This document shows, one piece after another, positions 61,201 to 64,000 of a stretch of DNA of 64,000 bases. Below the pieces are notes generated by a model that saw nothing but the letters and a program-made list of their open reading frames with translations, ran no database searches and was not told where the DNA came from. The stretch's first letter is position 1. Each line of letters begins with the position of its first letter. The position numbers and the translations under genes are program-made. The DNA is from Baylisascaris procyonis (lineage: Eukaryota; Nematoda; Chromadorea; Rhabditida; Ascarididae): NCBI GenBank assembly GCA_037389465.1, contig JAZARR010000159.1:1116001-1180000 (forward strand), in the 5' to 3' direction.

Positions 61201-63481
61201 ACGTGCGAGTGCACTGTGTAATGTGTTCGTTACGTAATCGTCGCGAATGGTTTCGAATCGCTAAACTCTGTGTTAATGTCGCCAAGAATAGAGAAGGACA
61301 CCTCAATTGTGCACATCAGTCACGTCTGTCAGTCAAGCGCGCGTTCTTGACCGACGTCACTAGTCTATCTCGCCCGGCTTCATTTACCTGGGCTTCTGAT
61401 TTTCATTCGCACTTGCATGTTCCACCTGCAGCGGACAGTCTATCTGCGAAGTTTACAAAATCCATTGACGGGATGCTGAAGAGTTTCTCTCTTCATGTCC
61501 GTAAACGCTTCAGTTAGGAGACGCGAGTACGAAGGAGATACTTCCGAATGTGTCTCACTCTTCTTTAAAGTGTGATGCATTTAATATTGCTGTTTTTGTG
61601 AGTACTAACGCATTTCAGTCTTAATAAATTGTTGCAGTGATACTGTTTCGAAAAATGAGCCTGTAAGGTACGTTGTCGGCATACTTTAGTAGGTTTATTA
61701 AGTGCTTTTATATTAATCTGTAAAGCTCATCATGATCTCCCTCCTCATGCCTGTATGTCAACGCATCTGTATTTGATACATGCGGGCATCGAAATCAACT
61801 CAAAAAGTATTTCTTGGATCAAACAGATCCACGTTCAAGTTCAGCGTAAAGCCATTGATAACCTCATAAATCGGACAACATTCTGTGGCGTCTGCGCTTT
61901 CTGAAAGTTTGTTTCTATCGTTTCTCACTTTTTGAATGAAACAGTACTCTTCGGTGTTGATTGCCGATACGATAGTTTGTAGGGATGTGTAGTGTTAGAT
62001 ATGATTTTACAGTCATCATATGATAGGGCATCCTTAAAGCTGTACCAGTGATTGGATTCAACCACAGCTTCGCTTTCGGTATAAGGTGAACTAACAATGG
62101 TCGAGAATTCCACCTATAGGCGTTCAACTGCTTAAGACAGAAAGTGATATTCGAAGGCGGAGACGATCGGGCGAGGGATCAATCCGGTCGGCAAATCGAA
62201 TATTGCAGAATACCACTCACCGGTTGTGTGGAAACTTGGCAGCCTTCACCTTTCTCTAGTGCCAGCAACTCCGTTGCTAAAAGTAGCGTTGCATTCGATG
62301 CGTCCATCGGTAGTCGTCCATTTTTCAAAAGGTCACACGGTTATATCTATCAGTGCAAAGGCATATAGCCTATAAATTATTCCATGCGCTTCTTAGTTGA
62401 TCTAGAATGGAGCAGATAAAATTGAATTATCCAACTCTAGTGAACGCCTAGTTTAGAGTCCTGATTCTCTCTTTGGTCTAGACTTCTTTTCCATTCCGTT
62501 GTATGAAGTGCACATAGTGAACTGTCCACGAATCGGCTTATGAAACGGGGAAAAAAGGCGAAGACGTCTTGCGGACGAAAACACGAAGGTCAAAGACGAT
62601 TTTGGCCGCAGAAGAGCGTCAGTAAGTGTCGTCGTTGATTTGGGTCTATGATATCGTTCAGTCTGCGCAAGAAATATGCGAATTTTCTAGTTAGGCCAAT
62701 CACGCACGTAATTCTCTTCTAGGTTCCATGTTTTGTGATGATGCTGTCTCGTTCTCTAATGTCTATTTTTTCTGCCGCACGATGGTAAACCGGCTTTGTG
62801 CTTGAACCTGCCAAATTATCACAATTGTGAGCTGTTGCTTGTTCGCTCTCTTGCATGTCTAACTTGCAGTATGACGCGATATGATTTACCTGTTGTTTTG
62901 TACGTTCTGCTCATTGTACCTCTTATCTGTTATCAATTGGCTGCTTCCCATCGTTAGGAAAAACGCCTTAAATGTGAGCATAATTGGTATTTCAGATCAT
63001 AAAGTCACACTTCCGCCTTTGTTTTGCATTTCCGCTACTCCCATCTGTCTGTAATTTTTGTCATTCTCGACCTGATATGCCAGTCAAGCCTAAAGATCGG
63101 GCATGTTCTAATAATATGAGCGTGAACTTGGAGATAGGCCATTGCGACTTGCCGGTACCATTTTTCTGATAGTGACACTGAATTGATGTTTGTCTCAAAA
63201 ATCATTCATTAAAACAGCGACTACCAATGGTCAATCCCAAGGTTCTCCCTACCGATTCCCCGGATGGCATACGCATGCGTGTAGAGGACGGGGAGGGAGG
63301 GGAGAGAGTTCTGCCGTTGCTTTGACGGTATATATCTTGCGACTGCACCCACAATTGAAGACCTCGAATGAGACTGAAAATTTAGGGCAACGGGTTTGTC
63401 CGTGCGTTGCTATGTACTAAAAATTCTGCAAATCATTTTTTTTTAAGGACCAGCTGTCGATTTCGGCACAAGTTCGGACAG
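58281..63481. other. Region before the right-edge gene, only weak exon candidates
   Basis: Apart from the two weak frames at 60.7 and 61.2 kb, nothing with paired splice sites was found. The region is ordinary AT-rich DNA. Confidence 0.4.
60677..61517 (+). other. Two weak plus-strand exon candidates
   Basis: At 60.68-60.89 kb an open frame ends in KTDEDDFEDPDIRSAYVPTL and a stop, like a real acidic C-terminus. At 61.19-61.52 kb a GC-richer 110-codon frame contains DSLSAKFTKSIDGMLKSFSL near its end and could stop at TAG or splice at CATGTCC/GTAAACGC. Neither has convincing paired splice sites and they may be unrelated. Confidence 0.2.
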
Positions 63482-64000
63482 ATGTTGCCGAATGAAAAGG
63501 ATGCGGTGCCAGCGGAAGCAGTTGAAAACGACAATAAACCATCGAATGAAGCTGGCAAAAACAGTAAGTTCCAATTGATCAATGAACGTTTTCCCGTGCA
63601 AGGCATACTAAGAAGCTAAGCAAAATTTGGGGCTGTTGCAGTTTTCGCTACCATCGCTTTATCTGAGTTGATCGAGAAGCATCATGATGTCCTAGGCTTT
63701 TATTACTTCCTAGATTATTGCTATCATGGTTACTGGTTAGTGTCTGCCTTTTAAAGATCTTTGGCGTCATAATCGAGAAGAAATTCACACCTACTTAGTT
63801 AACCTGAGGCATTTTATATTTTGACCGAGTGACTTCAGCAAGCAGTGTTGCGATTAGCTGCTTTCGCTTGATGTTTTAGGTCTGACTATTTTTCAGGGAA
63901 AGCGAAAAGCCCGCAAAGGGATCAGCCGACGGAAAGAAAGTTTCCGAAAAGGTTGCTGTCTACAGCCCTTTGAACATATTTCTGTGTGGTCTCGACCGAA
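63482..64000 (+). CDS. 5-prime part of a plus-strand gene running off the window
   Basis: Exon 1 reaches 63563 and ends at a strong A/GTAAGT donor in phase 1. Exon 2 starts at 63897 after TTTTTCAG in phase 1 and stays open to the window end. The product begins MLPNEKDAVPAEAVENDNKP, then SNEAGKNRESEKPAKGSADG, then KKVSEKVAVYSPLNIFLCGL DR. The charged N-terminal 55 residues look disordered; an ordered or membrane domain may begin at VYSPLNIFLCG. A TTTTTTTTAAG acceptor at 63447 lies 34 nt before the ATG and may be a trans-splice site, or the frame may extend upstream. Family not recognised. Confidence 0.55.

Noticed and set aside
1..64000. CRISPR arrays, phage or plasmid modules, tRNA and rRNA genes
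   Set aside because: None seen: no regularly spaced repeats, no B-box-like GGTTCGAATCC in a cloverleaf context, and the gene structure is that of a nuclear animal genome.

Overview
The window looks like nuclear DNA from a nematode, probably a parasitic or otherwise large-intron clade. It is AT-rich (roughly 40% GC by eye). Genes are broken into short exons (46-260 nt) by introns of 43 nt to 4.2 kb. Many splice acceptors are of the TTTCAG or TTTTAG type, and two genes have an acceptor-like site 5-15 nt before the start codon, as expected for spliced-leader trans-splicing. (TA)n microsatellites are common. Nothing bacterial, viral or plasmid-like is visible. There are no operons of long ORFs, no CRISPR array, and no tRNA or rRNA that I could recognise. 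Long single-frame ORFs here are mostly chance: open stretches of 60-140 codons occur on both strands and were not trusted alone. Gene models below rest on splice sites, agreement of reading phase across junctions, and recognisable protein features.

The best-supported part is a run of genes all on the minus strand between 18.6 and 53.2 kb. In transcription order they are: (i) 53225-46579, a four-exon HHEX-family homeobox gene, the nematode pha-2 type; (ii) 43703-41240, a four-exon secreted protein with 16 cysteines in three related modules; (iii) 35607-27357, a ten-exon gene for a 426-residue protein I do not recognise; (iv) about 26866-24110, a partial gene with a signal-peptide first exon and two 3-prime exons; (v) 23360-18604, an eight-exon gene for a predicted 290-residue single-pass membrane protein with a lysine cluster and a long acidic tract. 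Gaps between these genes run from about 0.5 to 5.6 kb.

The left 18 kb is gene-poor on the minus strand. It carries one clear plus-strand coding exon (5199-5738, Ser/Lys-rich). This is followed by weaker plus-strand exon candidates to about 12 kb that may belong to the same gene. The right end holds a plus-strand exon candidate at 58.1 kb and the start of a plus-strand gene at 63.48 kb that runs off the window.

Repeats include five (TA)n tracts, a GC-rich insert of about 320 bp embedded in (TA)n with an (AAAT)n tail (20.42-20.76 kb, inside an intron of gene v), a 17-bp perfect hairpin at 37.54 kb, an alternating purine-pyrimidine tract at 56.62 kb, and 11-nt C and G runs. No species can be named from the sequence alone. 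No function is proposed for unrecognised genes.
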